Source of the DNA: Xanthobacter sp. YC-JY1
Lineage (GTDB): Bacteria > Pseudomonadota > Alphaproteobacteria > Rhizobiales > Xanthobacteraceae
DNA: 64,000 nt
Assembly (NCBI RefSeq): GCF_021730305.1
Contig: NZ_CP032674.1
Span: 1,721,001-1,785,000, forward strand
Reading direction: 5' to 3'
Below the pieces are notes generated by a model. It was not told the DNA's origin. It saw only the letters and a program-made list of their open reading frames with translations, and made no database searches. Positions 43,840 through 51,979 of this stretch are shown here, piece by piece (position 1 is the stretch's first letter; each line of letters starts with the position of its first letter). The translations under genes and the position numbers were made by a program.

Positions 43840-44166
43840 TTACCAGCCGCTGCAGAGCCGCATCCAGTGGCGGTGTTCGCGCGGGACGCGGCCGGCTTCG
43901 CAGGCGCGCCGGGCGTCGCCGTCAAGCGCCATGAAGCACGACTTGCCCTCGCGCAGGTGCTGGCACCAGCCGCGATCGTAAGCGTCATTGAACGACATGA
44001 AGCACGATTTTCCTTCGACATAGGCCTGGCAGAAGCCGCGGTCCGGCCCGTCGAAGGTCATGAAGCAGGATCGCTTCTTGGAGCAGATTTCGGGCACCGG
44101 CTGAGCCTGGGCGGAAACGCCGCCCAGCGCTGCCAGAAGCATCAGCAATCCGAGAAGCCGTCTCAT
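43840..44166 (-). CDS. Secreted Cys-rich protein with three internal repeats
   Basis: 108 residues. Signal peptide MRRLLGLLMLLAALGGVSAQ with AQA cleavage. The mature part is made of three repeats of about 22 residues, starting RSCFMTFDGPDRGFCQ, KSCFMSFNDAYDRGWCQ and KSCFMALDGDARRACEAG. Each has SCFM, a hydrophobic/acidic stretch and a second Cys, so disulfides within each repeat are likely. It ends HRHWMRLCSGW. I do not recognise the family. It stands alone between the transporter gene (convergent) and the amidohydrolase gene. Confidence 0.7.
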   Translation of the reverse strand: MRRLLGLLMLLAALGGVSAQAQPVPEICSKKRSCFMTFDGPDRGFCQAYVEGKSCFMSFNDAYDRGWCQHLREGKSCFMALDGDARRACEAGRVPREHRHWMRLCSGW

Positions 44167-44183
44167 AAGGTCCGCCGTTCTTG

Positions 44184-44222
44184 GTTCCTGTCGACGGGGC
44201 TTGCGCCACCGTCGACAGGAAC
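44184..44222. terminator. Perfect 14-bp hairpin downstream of the amidohydrolase gene
   Basis: GTTCCTGTCGACGG (44184-44197) and CCGTCGACAGGAAC (44209-44222) are exact complements with an 11-base loop. It lies 7 bases past the amidohydrolase stop (minus strand) and 18 bases before the start of the next minus-strand gene. No T-run follows, so it may be a terminator of the Rho-assisted or processing type. Confidence 0.5.
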
Positions 44223-44228
44223 GGGGCG

Positions 44229-46046
44229 TCAGGCCTTGTGGCGGATCTTACCATTCATCATGGTCAGCTCGACCTTTGCCTTGTGGATATCGCGGGGATC
44301 GCCCTCGAGGATGTTGCGGTCGAGCACGATCAGGTCGGCGAACTTGCCGACCTCCAGCGATCCGATCCTGTCGTCCATGCGGAGCTGGTAGGCGGCGCCC
44401 ATCGTGTTGGCGTGGATCGCCTCGGCCACCGTCAGCCGCTCGTCGGCCGGCACAAGCACGGCGGCGTCCTCCTTGCCGATCAGCCGGCGGGTCACGCCCA
44501 CCTCGATGGAATCAAGGGGCTTGTAGGTGGAGAAATAGCCCGCCGCCGGCCAGTCGGTGCCGAACGACACGCGCCCGCCCTGGTTCAGGATGGTCTTGGT
44601 GCGGTACAGCTTGCTGGCGCGGGGCTGCCCGTAGCGGGCCAGCATGTTGATCATCGTGTCCGGATCGGCCGACGACCAGTTGGCGGAGAACTGCGCCGTC
44701 ACGTTCATCTTGGCGAAGCGGGGGGAATCGCTGTCCTCCACATAGACCAGATGGGCGATGGCATTGCGGCGGTCGCGCTTGGGATTGGTCGCGATCGCCT
44801 TCTCCATGGCGTCCAGCGCCACGCGGGCCGTGCGCTCGCCGCAGGCATGGACGTGGACGTCGTAGCCGGCCGCGTCCACCGCCCCGATCAGCTGGTGCCA
44901 CTGGGCCTCGGTGAAGGGCGAGGCGCCGATGGAGTTGGGCATGTCGGCATAGGGCTCGATCAGCCACGCCGTGTACCCGCCCTGCGAGCCGTCGCCGACG
45001 ATCTTCACGATGTCCACGTGCACCAGCTCGCTCGACACCCGGCTGCGGACGTCCTTGAACTGTTCGACCACGTCGTCGATGGGCAGGCTCTTCACCGAAT
45101 AGGAGGCCGATACCCGGAACGGCAGCGCATCGCGCTTCTCCGCGTCCACATAGATGTTGATGACGGCGCCCTGGTCGGAGCCGATGGGCGGCACGCCGGC
45201 GTCGAACAGCGAGGTGATGCCGGCCGCTGCGGCCTTGGGCAGCCAGCGATCCAGCAACTTGCCCAGGTTGGCGGCGGTGATCGGCTCCACCGCATTGACG
45301 AGGGCGAGCACGGCGTTGACTTCGAGAACATAGCCGGTGGGCTCGCCCTTCTCGTCGCGGGCGTAATAGCTGAAGCGCGGGATGGGATCCGGCGTGTCGC
45401 GGGTCACGCCGGCCATCTCCAGCGCCTTGGAATTCACCCACAGGCTGTGGCCGTCGATGGCGAAGAAGAAGGCCGGCCGGTCGGGCAGGATGCGGTCGAG
45501 GTCCGCCCGCGTCGGGCCCTCCGGCGGGAACATGTCCACGCGCCAGCCGAAGCCACGGATGGGGCCGGTGGGGTTCTCCTTGGCGTATTGCTCGATGGCC
45601 GCGAGGGCATCCTTCATGGTCGGCAGCTGAAGGTCGATGCCGGAGGTCAGGAAGGCGCCGAGCAGGGGATGGGTGTGCCCCTCCACGAAGCCCGGCATGA
45701 GCAGGCGGCCCTTGAGGTCGATCACCTGCGTCTTCGGGCCGGCGAGCGCCATGGCCCCGGCCTCGTCGCCCACATGGATGATGGTCTTGCCGCGCACCGC
45801 GACCGCCTTCGCCCAGGGCTGGGCGCCGGCGACGGTGTAGACCAGCCCGTTGTGGAATACGAAATCGGCCGGGCCGCTGGTGGCGGCGCGGGCATCCTGT
45901 GCCTTCACCTCGGTCGCGCGGAACACGGGCGCGATGGCCGCCGCCGCCGTCATCGCCATGCCGGCTCCGAGAAGCGAGCGGCGGTTCAGGCCACTCGCCC
46001 GGCCGAACGCCTCGAAATAGGGTGCCCACTCACACGCGATGCACAT
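44229..46046 (-). CDS. Amidohydrolase (YtcJ/Amidohydro_3 family), Tat-type signal
   Basis: 605 residues. A twin-arginine stretch (ASGLNRRSLLGAGMAMTAAA) follows an unusual first 20 residues that start MCIACEWAPYFEAFG, so export may be through Tat with a long N-region. The catalytic barrel has LLMPGFVEGHTHPLLGAF (HxH zinc site), DVHVHACGERTARVALDAME (second His site), AIAHLVYVE and FGTDWPAAGYFSTY (catalytic Asp). These proteins hydrolyse amide, ester or urethane bonds; the substrate is not predictable. GGGAGGGGTTGG precedes the ATG at 46046. It stands alone and ends in a perfect hairpin. Confidence 0.85.
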   Translation of the reverse strand: MCIACEWAPYFEAFGRASGLNRRSLLGAGMAMTAAAAIAPVFRATEVKAQDARAATSGPADFVFHNGLVYTVAGAQPWAKAVAVRGKTIIHVGDEAGAMALAGPKTQVIDLKGRLLMPGFVEGHTHPLLGAFLTSGIDLQLPTMKDALAAIEQYAKENPTGPIRGFGWRVDMFPPEGPTRADLDRILPDRPAFFFAIDGHSLWVNSKALEMAGVTRDTPDPIPRFSYYARDEKGEPTGYVLEVNAVLALVNAVEPITAANLGKLLDRWLPKAAAAGITSLFDAGVPPIGSDQGAVINIYVDAEKRDALPFRVSASYSVKSLPIDDVVEQFKDVRSRVSSELVHVDIVKIVGDGSQGGYTAWLIEPYADMPNSIGASPFTEAQWHQLIGAVDAAGYDVHVHACGERTARVALDAMEKAIATNPKRDRRNAIAHLVYVEDSDSPRFAKMNVTAQFSANWSSADPDTMINMLARYGQPRASKLYRTKTILNQGGRVSFGTDWPAAGYFSTYKPLDSIEVGVTRRLIGKEDAAVLVPADERLTVAEAIHANTMGAAYQLRMDDRIGSLEVGKFADLIVLDRNILEGDPRDIHKAKVELTMMNGKIRHKA

Positions 46047-46295
46047 GCCAACCCCTCCCACGCGCGGCGAAGTGCGTCGCAAATCACCCGCCTTTCCATA
46101 GGGTAACCTGATCTTGCAGCGGTAAAAACGACTTCTTTTGTGGTTTGCAGCCTGTTGCAGCGCAGGACGCAGCCGATCCCTTGACGCGCGCGCTTACGTA
46201 CCCAAATCAAGGGCCGCCGGCCCCCAGGCCGGCCATGACATCGCACGATGCGTGCGAGGTGCTTGTACCCATGTTGCTCGAAGGAGGATGTGGCT

Positions 46296-46709
46296 ATGAG
46301 AACCACGCGAGACGGGCGGCCGCAGGCGCCGCCGTCCTCTCAATCTGAAGGCGTCCTGGTGCATCCGGACCAAGTGCTGGATCATCCGTTCATGAGTGAT
46401 GCGGAGAAGCGGACGCTGCTGTCGTCCTGGGCGTCGGATCGCCACGCGGTCGAGAATGCCCCGGCACTCAGGCGCCTCGACAGCGGCGCGGTCGTTCCCG
46501 TCGACGACATTCTCGCCGCTTTGGCGGCGCTTCCCGCCGATCCGCCGTCCCTCGATCAGGACGCCGGCTGGACAGCCATGGAGCGGCGCCAGCGGCCCTT
46601 CTTTCCGCCCTGGCGGAAAGCGCGGTGGAGGGTGAAAGGCGGCCCGCCGCCGCGCGGCGGCGCACGCGCCGCTTTGCGGCTGGTGCCGGCGTTCGACGTG
46701 AACGCGTGA
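46296..46709 (+). CDS. Conserved hypothetical protein, 137 aa
   Basis: Core segment PDQVLDHPFMSDAEKRTLLS, then SWASDRHAVENAPALRRLDS and GAVVPVDDILAALAALPADP. This resembles small proteins of unknown function that are common in Rhizobiales. The last 40 residues are Arg/Pro-rich and probably disordered. AAGGAGGA lies 8 bases before the ATG at 46296, a strong ribosome binding site. No signal peptide or membrane segment is seen. It is convergent with rnk. Confidence 0.75.
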   Translation: MRTTRDGRPQAPPSSQSEGVLVHPDQVLDHPFMSDAEKRTLLSSWASDRHAVENAPALRRLDSGAVVPVDDILAALAALPADPPSLDQDAGWTAMERRQRPFFPPWRKARWRVKGGPPPRGGARAALRLVPAFDVNA

Positions 46710-46791
46710 CGGGACGGTGCGGCGCTGGTGCGAGCCGGCGCCGTGCCGAAGCCGCCGCATCACCCAGCAGGTTGCCGGCGGGTCGGGAAGA

Positions 46792-47208
46792 TCAGACCCG
46801 CGCCTGTGCCGGCGCAGGCACGACGGCGACGATTTCCAGCTCGTGGCGTCGTCCGTCCCGGGCGGTCCAGGAGATGGACTGGTTTTCGGACAGTCCGATC
46901 AGCGCGGCGCCTATGGGCGTCATCACCGACACCTTGCCGTCCGCGATATCCGCATCTTCGGGATAGACGAGCCGCACGGTGCGCGTGCTGTCCGCCGACC
47001 TGTAGGTGACGGTGGCGCCCATCTGGACCGAGTTCGCCGGCGTGCGATCGGGCGACACGAGCCGCGCCCGTTCGAGTTCGGACAGCAACTCCTCCGCGAC
47101 GTCCGGGATCCGGTCGAGGGCGGCGGTGGCGAGGCCGGTGAGGCGCTCGTGATCGGCGCGGTTGAGGACGAGCGCCGGCAAGCGCGCGCGGCGGGATGGC
47201 TTTGTCAT
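46792..47208 (-). CDS. rnk: Nucleoside diphosphate kinase regulator Rnk (GreA/B C-terminal fold)
   Basis: 138 residues. The C-terminal FKBP-like GreA/GreB domain is present: VQMGATVTYRSADSTRTVRL, VYPEDADIADGKVSVMTPIG and AALIGLSENQSISWTARDGR. The N-terminal part (PALVLNRADHERLTGLATAA) is short and lacks the long coiled-coil finger of GreA, as in Rnk. Rnk binds RNA polymerase without transcript-cleavage activity. Start ATG at 47208. A GreA-like misannotation is the main alternative. Confidence 0.88.
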   Translation of the reverse strand: MTKPSRRARLPALVLNRADHERLTGLATAALDRIPDVAEELLSELERARLVSPDRTPANSVQMGATVTYRSADSTRTVRLVYPEDADIADGKVSVMTPIGAALIGLSENQSISWTARDGRRHELEIVAVVPAPAQARV

Positions 47209-47497
47209 CTGGATGGACTTTCAAACAGGCGCAGGCCGACGCTGCTGCTGGAAGGCTGTCGCCGGCTCAAGACGCGATTGGGGGCTGGTCTGCGCTATCG
47301 CTGGTCGCCGCGCGCGATGCGGGCACGGCGTCGCGTCACCCCGGCGCCCGGGGCGCAAACGCCGGACGCGGGGCTACTGTCCTGCGATGGGGCAGGGGCG
47401 GCAGTGGTGGTGGCGATCAGCGCTCATGCGGTCATGAGGCCCCCGACCTTCCCTTATGTCAAGTCGCGCCAGCCACGCCCCAGCCGGTGGGCCGGCG

Positions 47498-48400
47498 TCA
47501 GCCGGAGGCGGCGTCCTCGGCCGTTCCGAAGGTGCTGACCTCGGCCGCCGTGGCGGCGATCAGCTCGTGGAGGCCGGACAGCCGCCGCTTCTTGTACGCC
47601 GCCACGAAGGGCACGGGGGCAGGGTCACACGTCGTCCGCAGTACTCGCAGCCGGCCGGACGCGATGTCGTCGCCATAGCAGGCCGGCGGCAACACGCTGA
47701 TGCCTGTGTTGGCGATCATGAGCGTGGCGATCACCGTCATGCTGTTGCACAAATCGGGGCGCTGGGCCGAGCTGCCGCGGTCCAGCAGCGACAGGATGGT
47801 GCTGTAGTGCACGGAGTTCTCGCCGAGGGAGAGAACCCTCAGGCGCGTCAGGTCCTGGGCGGACAGCACATGATCCGGCAGATCCATGCCGGCGCCGGCC
47901 ATCCACCGGAACGCCACCATGCCGAGTGGATGGACCACCAGCGCCGGGTCTGCGATCTCGCCCGGCAGCAGGACCACATCGAGGTCACCGGCCAGCATCC
48001 GTGCGCGCAGCGGCGCGGTGAGGGAGATGTCCAGCTCCAGCGAGATGTGGGGGTAGCGCTCGTGCACGGTGGCGACGAAAGCTGGAAGCCAGGTCATGGC
48101 CACCAGCTCCGCAACGCCGACCCGCACGATGCCGGAGAGCATCTGCCGGGGCGTGATGTGGTGGAGGATCTCGTCGTGCAGTTGCAGCGCGCGCTCGGCG
48201 TAGCTGACGAGCTCGCGCCCTTTCGAGGTGACCGCGATCTTTCTCTGGCTTCGGTCGAACAAGGCGACGCCGAGTTCGCTCTCAAGCTCCTGGATGCGGG
48301 CCGAGACGGTTGATTGCGTTGCATTCAAATTGTTTGCTGCAGCTGCGAAGCTTCCGAGGCGGATGATCTCCAGGAAGGTTTGTAGTTGCCGGAAATTCAT
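47498..48400 (-). CDS. LysR-family transcriptional regulator
   Basis: 300 residues. The N-terminal winged helix is NFRQLQTFLEIIRLGSFAAA, ANNLNATQSTVSARIQELES, ELGVALFDRSQRKIAVTSKG. The C-terminal co-inducer domain follows (VRVGVAELVAMTWLPAFVAT, GDLDVVLLPGEI, ANTGISVLPPACYG). It is divergent from the MHS transporter, and a 54-bp module just upstream of its start (48420-48473) recurs before the flavin monooxygenase gene. It is therefore probably the activator of both units, responding to the substrate or an intermediate of the pathway. Confidence 0.92.
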   Translation of the reverse strand: MNFRQLQTFLEIIRLGSFAAAANNLNATQSTVSARIQELESELGVALFDRSQRKIAVTSKGRELVSYAERALQLHDEILHHITPRQMLSGIVRVGVAELVAMTWLPAFVATVHERYPHISLELDISLTAPLRARMLAGDLDVVLLPGEIADPALVVHPLGMVAFRWMAGAGMDLPDHVLSAQDLTRLRVLSLGENSVHYSTILSLLDRGSSAQRPDLCNSMTVIATLMIANTGISVLPPACYGDDIASGRLRVLRTTCDPAPVPFVAAYKKRRLSGLHELIAATAAEVSTFGTAEDAASG

Positions 48401-48419
48401 TTTTATTTTCCTCCCGCTG

Positions 48420-48473
48420 ATCGATTATTCCGTCGCGTCTCAATCGAAAACAATCGCTTTTTGCGCTCAACCC
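48420..48473. promoter_or_regulatory. Regulatory module A, shared with the monooxygenase operon
   Basis: This 54-base segment aligns without gaps to 50123-50176. Both start ATCGATT, and both have the core ATCGAAAACAATCG then TTTTT and TCAACCC; the last 31 positions match at 28. It lies 20 bases from the lysR start and about 185 bases before the MHS transporter start. Shared long motifs like this are best explained by binding of the same regulator, most likely the adjacent LysR protein. Confidence 0.75.
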
Positions 48474-48658
48474 ACATGGTTACGCTGCTCTCGGCTGGGG
48501 GAGACTCCCTGCCGAAACACAGCCCCGTGCAGGCGAAGCCGTCTGCATCCGCCCGCCGTGGTCGGCCACACGCGCCGTATCGCCACGCGGGCTCGCAGCG
48601 CGCCTGGGCGGGAAAAACAGAAAAAGCGCTCCGTCACGGAAGCGTCTGGGAGGAATGA

Positions 48659-50065
48659 ATGGCCCCGAACCCGCAGACGTCGCCCATGAGCGACGCTGAT
48701 CTGTCGCGCCATGCGAAACGCGCCGTGCTGGCCTCGACTGTCGGCACCATGATCGAGTGGTACGATTTCTATCTGTACGGCCTTGTCGCCGCGATCGTCT
48801 TCGGCAAGCTCTACTTCCCGTCGCAAGATCCCTATTCGGCGACGCTGCTCGCTTTCTCCACCTTCTTCCTCGGATTCGTCGCGCGGCCGGTGGGGGCCAT
48901 CATCTTCGGCCATTTCGGCGATCGCATCGGCCGCAAGGGCACACTGGTGGCGACGCTCATGCTCATGGGCATCAGCACCGTCTTCATCGGCCTGGTGCCG
49001 ACATACGAGCACATCGGCATCTGGGGTGCCGTCGCCCTGACCGTGCTGCGTGTCCTGCAGGGCATCGGCGTCGGCGGTGAGTGGGGCGGGGCGATCGCGG
49101 TCGCCACCGAGTGGTCCAAGTTCAACCGCAGCCGGGGCCTCGCGGCCAGCTGGCCGCAGTTCGGCTCGCCCCTCGGCATGCTGCTCGCCGTGGGCATGCT
49201 CACGCTCACGTTGCAGATGGGCTCCACCGAGTGGTTCGAAACCATCGGCTGGCGCATTCCCTTCCTGGTCAGCGCCCTGCTGATCTTCGTCGGCCTCTAC
49301 ATCCGGCTCGGGGTTCTGGAAACACCGGTGTTCCAGCGCATGCAGGAGAAGAAGGAAATCGCCCAGGCGCCGGTGATCGAGGCGGTCCGCGGCTTCTGGA
49401 AGGAAATTCTCCTCACCTGCCTGATGCGGACGGGACAGCAGGCGCCGTTCGTGATCTTCACGACGTTCCTCCTGTCATATGGGACGTCGCAGCTCGGCCT
49501 GCAGAAGTCGTTCCTGTTCAACTGTGTGCTGGTGGCGGCGACACTCTCGCTCTTCACCACGCCGTTCTTCGGCTACCTGTCGGATCGCATCGGCCGCAAG
49601 CGGATGTACCTGATCGGCGCCTTCACCATGATGGTGTTCGCCTTCCCCTATTTCTGGCTGCTCGACACCGGGGTTCCGGCCCTGATCGTCCTCGCCATCC
49701 TGGTGTCGCTGCCCATCCACGACATGCAGTATGCGCCGCAGGCGGCGTTCATCGCCGAGAGCTTCCCGCCCAGCGTGCGCTACTCCGGCTCCTCGATCGG
49801 CTACCAGCTCGCCTCGATCACGTCGGGCGGCCCGGCACCGATCATCGCAGCCTTCCTGCTGCACACCTACGGCACGTCAGCGGCGATCAGCGCCTACATC
49901 GCCTTCATCGCCGCGATCAGCTTCGTCTCGACCCTCTTCCTGAGGGACCGCTCGCGCGACGACTACACGAGCAATGCCGGCTGGGTGCGCGATGATGGAT
50001 CCGTGGCCGTCCATCCCGGCGCATCCCCGATGACACCGCGTGCGGCCTCGTCACCGAGCGAATAG
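48659..50065 (+). CDS. MHS-family (MFS) transporter of the catabolic cluster
   Basis: 468 residues, 12 membrane helices. Family motifs are STVGTMIEWYDFYLYGLVAA in helix 1, FGHFGDRIGRKGTLVATLML (loop 2-3), GVGGEWGGAIAVATEW in helix 5 region and GYLSDRIGRKRMYLIG. This is the metabolite:H+ symporter group (ShiA, PcaK-like relatives), which usually imports organic acids. GGGAGGAATGA directly precedes the start. It is divergent from lysR, lies behind regulatory module A and is closed by a terminator, so it is a single-gene unit supplying the pathway's substrate. Confidence 0.88.
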   Translation: MAPNPQTSPMSDADLSRHAKRAVLASTVGTMIEWYDFYLYGLVAAIVFGKLYFPSQDPYSATLLAFSTFFLGFVARPVGAIIFGHFGDRIGRKGTLVATLMLMGISTVFIGLVPTYEHIGIWGAVALTVLRVLQGIGVGGEWGGAIAVATEWSKFNRSRGLAASWPQFGSPLGMLLAVGMLTLTLQMGSTEWFETIGWRIPFLVSALLIFVGLYIRLGVLETPVFQRMQEKKEIAQAPVIEAVRGFWKEILLTCLMRTGQQAPFVIFTTFLLSYGTSQLGLQKSFLFNCVLVAATLSLFTTPFFGYLSDRIGRKRMYLIGAFTMMVFAFPYFWLLDTGVPALIVLAILVSLPIHDMQYAPQAAFIAESFPPSVRYSGSSIGYQLASITSGGPAPIIAAFLLHTYGTSAAISAYIAFIAAISFVSTLFLRDRSRDDYTSNAGWVRDDGSVAVHPGASPMTPRAASSPSE

Positions 50066-50084
50066 GCCGAGCGCAACAGTGAAG

Positions 50085-50114
50085 AGAGGGACGGCCTTGT
50101 GCTGTCCCTCTTGT
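50085..50114 (+). terminator. Terminator after the MHS transporter
   Basis: AGAGGGACGGC (50085-50095), loop CTTGT, GCTGTCCCTCT (50101-50111) with one G-U pair, followed by TGTT. It lies 20 bases past the stop and just before regulatory module B. Confidence 0.6.
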
Positions 50115-50122
50115 TCCAAGGC

Positions 50123-50176
50123 ATCGATTTTAACGATCAAAAAATATCGAAAACAATCGTTTTTTACGGTCAACCC
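50123..50176. promoter_or_regulatory. Regulatory module B upstream of the flavin monooxygenase operon
   Basis: Ungapped 54-base counterpart of 48420-48473. It begins ATCGATTTTAACGATC, itself containing an inverted ATCG...CGAT pair, then the core ATCGAAAACAATCG and TTTTTTACGGTCAACCC. It ends 94 bases before the monooxygenase start codon. The AT-rich centre stands out against the high-GC background. Confidence 0.75.
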
Positions 50177-50270
50177 CAGCCTCTAGGATTTACCTGCCAG
50201 ACAAGAAGAGGGTGGCTCACCGCGAGACCTGCCCCCGGATCTGGCGGGACCTGAAACGGGAGGAAAAGTC

Positions 50271-51434
50271 ATGGTCAAGATTTCAGGGCATAAGCCGGCG
50301 CTCTCTCCGCTGGAACAAGCCAAGGCCAACCCGCTGATGCTGGGATTGTTCCTGCCCATCCAGTCCGGCGCCTGGAGCCCTTCGACGGCCCCGCGCGATA
50401 CATCCTGGACCTTCGACTACAACGCCCGCTGCACGGTGATGGCGGAAGAGCTCGGCTTCGACCTGGTGTTCGGGCTGGCCCAGTGGATGGGCAAGGGCGG
50501 CTATGGCGGCGAGATGAAGTTCCGCGAGATGGCGACGGATCCGCTGCTGGTGACCGCTGGTCTTGCGGCGATCACCCGGCGCATCCTGCTCGTGTCCACC
50601 GTGCATATCCTCTACGGCTGGCATCCGCTGCATCTCGCCAAGTTCGGCGCCACCATCTCGGAGATGAGCGGCGGGCGCTGGGGCCTCAACATGGTCACCG
50701 GCTACAAGAAGAGCGAGTTCGAGATGTTCGGTCTCGAGCAGATCGAGCATGACCACCGCTACGTGATGGCCGACGAGTTCGTGACCATGATGAAGCGCCT
50801 GTGGTCGGAGGATGAGAACATCACCGTCGACGGCCGCTTCTGGAAGATGAAGGAGGCCTTCATCGCGCCGAAGCCCGCCGGCGGAAAGTGCGTTCTGGTC
50901 AACGCTTCCTCGTCGGGCGCGGGGCTCGACTATGCGGTGAAGCACTCCGACCTGATCTTCGTCACCAGCCCGGCCGGCGCCAACCTCGACCGCGCCTGCG
51001 CTGCGCTCCCGCCCCATACGGCCCGCATCAAGCAGGCGGCGGCGGCCCAAGGGCGAGATGTGCGCACCCTCATCAATCCGCACGTCATCTGCCGCGAGAC
51101 CGAGGCGGAGGCCTGGGCCCAGTACGACGCCATCCTGCGCCACCAGGACCCCGTGGCGGCGGAGAACTTCTACCGCACCTTCACCGGCGGCGATCAATCT
51201 TCCTGGAAGGCGGCGACGCGGGAGGAATGGACCATCGGCGGCAACGTCCACATCGTCGGTACGCCGACCCAGGTGGTGGAAGGCTTCCAGCGCCTCAAGG
51301 CCGCCGGCTGCGATGGCGTTCAGGTGAACTTCTACGACTTCCTTCCTGACCTGAAGTTCTTCGGTGAGCGGGTTCTGCCGCTCATGCGCGAAGCGGGCCT
51401 GCGCCTCGACCAGCCCCTCGCCACCGCCGCCTGA
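50271..51434 (+). CDS. LLM-class FMNH2-dependent monooxygenase (SfnG/RutA-like)
   Basis: 387 residues, luciferase-like TIM barrel. Segments include MLGLFLPIQSGAWSPSTAPR, SWTFDYNARCTVMAEELGFD, GRWGLNMVTGYKKSEFEMFG, EHDHRYVMADEFVTMMKRLW and GTPTQVVEGFQRLKAAGCDG. This layout is that of two-component monooxygenases such as SfnG (dimethyl sulfone), SsuD (alkanesulfonates) and RutA (uracil), which take FMNH2 from a separate reductase. A reductase gene follows 29 bases downstream. GGGAGGAAAAGTC precedes the start. Likely the first oxidative step of the pathway; whether it attacks a C-S bond, a ring or another bond cannot be told. Confidence 0.87.
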   Translation: MVKISGHKPALSPLEQAKANPLMLGLFLPIQSGAWSPSTAPRDTSWTFDYNARCTVMAEELGFDLVFGLAQWMGKGGYGGEMKFREMATDPLLVTAGLAAITRRILLVSTVHILYGWHPLHLAKFGATISEMSGGRWGLNMVTGYKKSEFEMFGLEQIEHDHRYVMADEFVTMMKRLWSEDENITVDGRFWKMKEAFIAPKPAGGKCVLVNASSSGAGLDYAVKHSDLIFVTSPAGANLDRACAALPPHTARIKQAAAAQGRDVRTLINPHVICRETEAEAWAQYDAILRHQDPVAAENFYRTFTGGDQSSWKAATREEWTIGGNVHIVGTPTQVVEGFQRLKAAGCDGVQVNFYDFLPDLKFFGERVLPLMREAGLRLDQPLATAA

Positions 51435-51463
51435 TCTTCGATCTATCCGGAGACTTTCCAGCC

Positions 51464-51979
51464 ATGTCCGAGACCAAGTCTGCCCCCTCAGCCGTCTCCG
51501 CCAACGAACTGCGTGCCTTCGCCGGTCATTTCGCGACCGGCGTTGCGGTGGTCACCACCGCCCATCCCGACGGTGCCCTTCACGGCCTCACGCTCAATGC
51601 GGTGACCTCGCTGTCCCTCGACCCGCCGCTCTACCTGATCTGTCTCGATCATCGGTCGAACACGCTCAAGGCGCTCAAGGAGAGCGGCCACTTCGCGGTG
51701 CATTTCCTTGATCGCAGCCAGTCGGAGATCTCCCGCGTCTTCGCCTCCAAGCAGGAGGACAAGTTCGCGGGCGTCGAACACGTCGTCGGCGAGAGCGGAA
51801 GCCCGCTCATCGGTGGTGTCCTGGCCGCCGCTGAATGCCGGCTGTCGGAAATCTGCACGGTCGGCGACCACATGATCGTCATCGGCGAAGTGCAGCGCAC
51901 CCATGTGTTCGGGGGCGAGCCGCTGCTCTATCACCGCGGCGGCTACACGGCGCTGGAAGTCGAGAGGAAGGTCGCATGA
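51464..51979 (+). CDS. Flavin reductase, partner of the LLM monooxygenase
   Basis: 171 residues, flavin-reductase-like split-barrel: ANELRAFAGHFATGVAVVTT, GLTLNAVTSLSLDPPLYLIC, SGHFAVHFLDRSQSEISRVF and the terminal PLLYHRGGYTALE. It reduces FMN with NAD(P)H and supplies it to the monooxygenase encoded just upstream. The stop codon overlaps the next gene's ATG, so translation of the two is coupled. Confidence 0.92.
   Translation: MSETKSAPSAVSANELRAFAGHFATGVAVVTTAHPDGALHGLTLNAVTSLSLDPPLYLICLDHRSNTLKALKESGHFAVHFLDRSQSEISRVFASKQEDKFAGVEHVVGESGSPLIGGVLAAAECRLSEICTVGDHMIVIGEVQRTHVFGGEPLLYHRGGYTALEVERKVA

Noticed and set aside
47196-47678. Plus-strand 160-codon frame between rnk and lysR
   Set aside because: Overlaps the lysR coding end on the opposite strand, is Gly/Ala/Arg-rich and has no ribosome binding site or motif.
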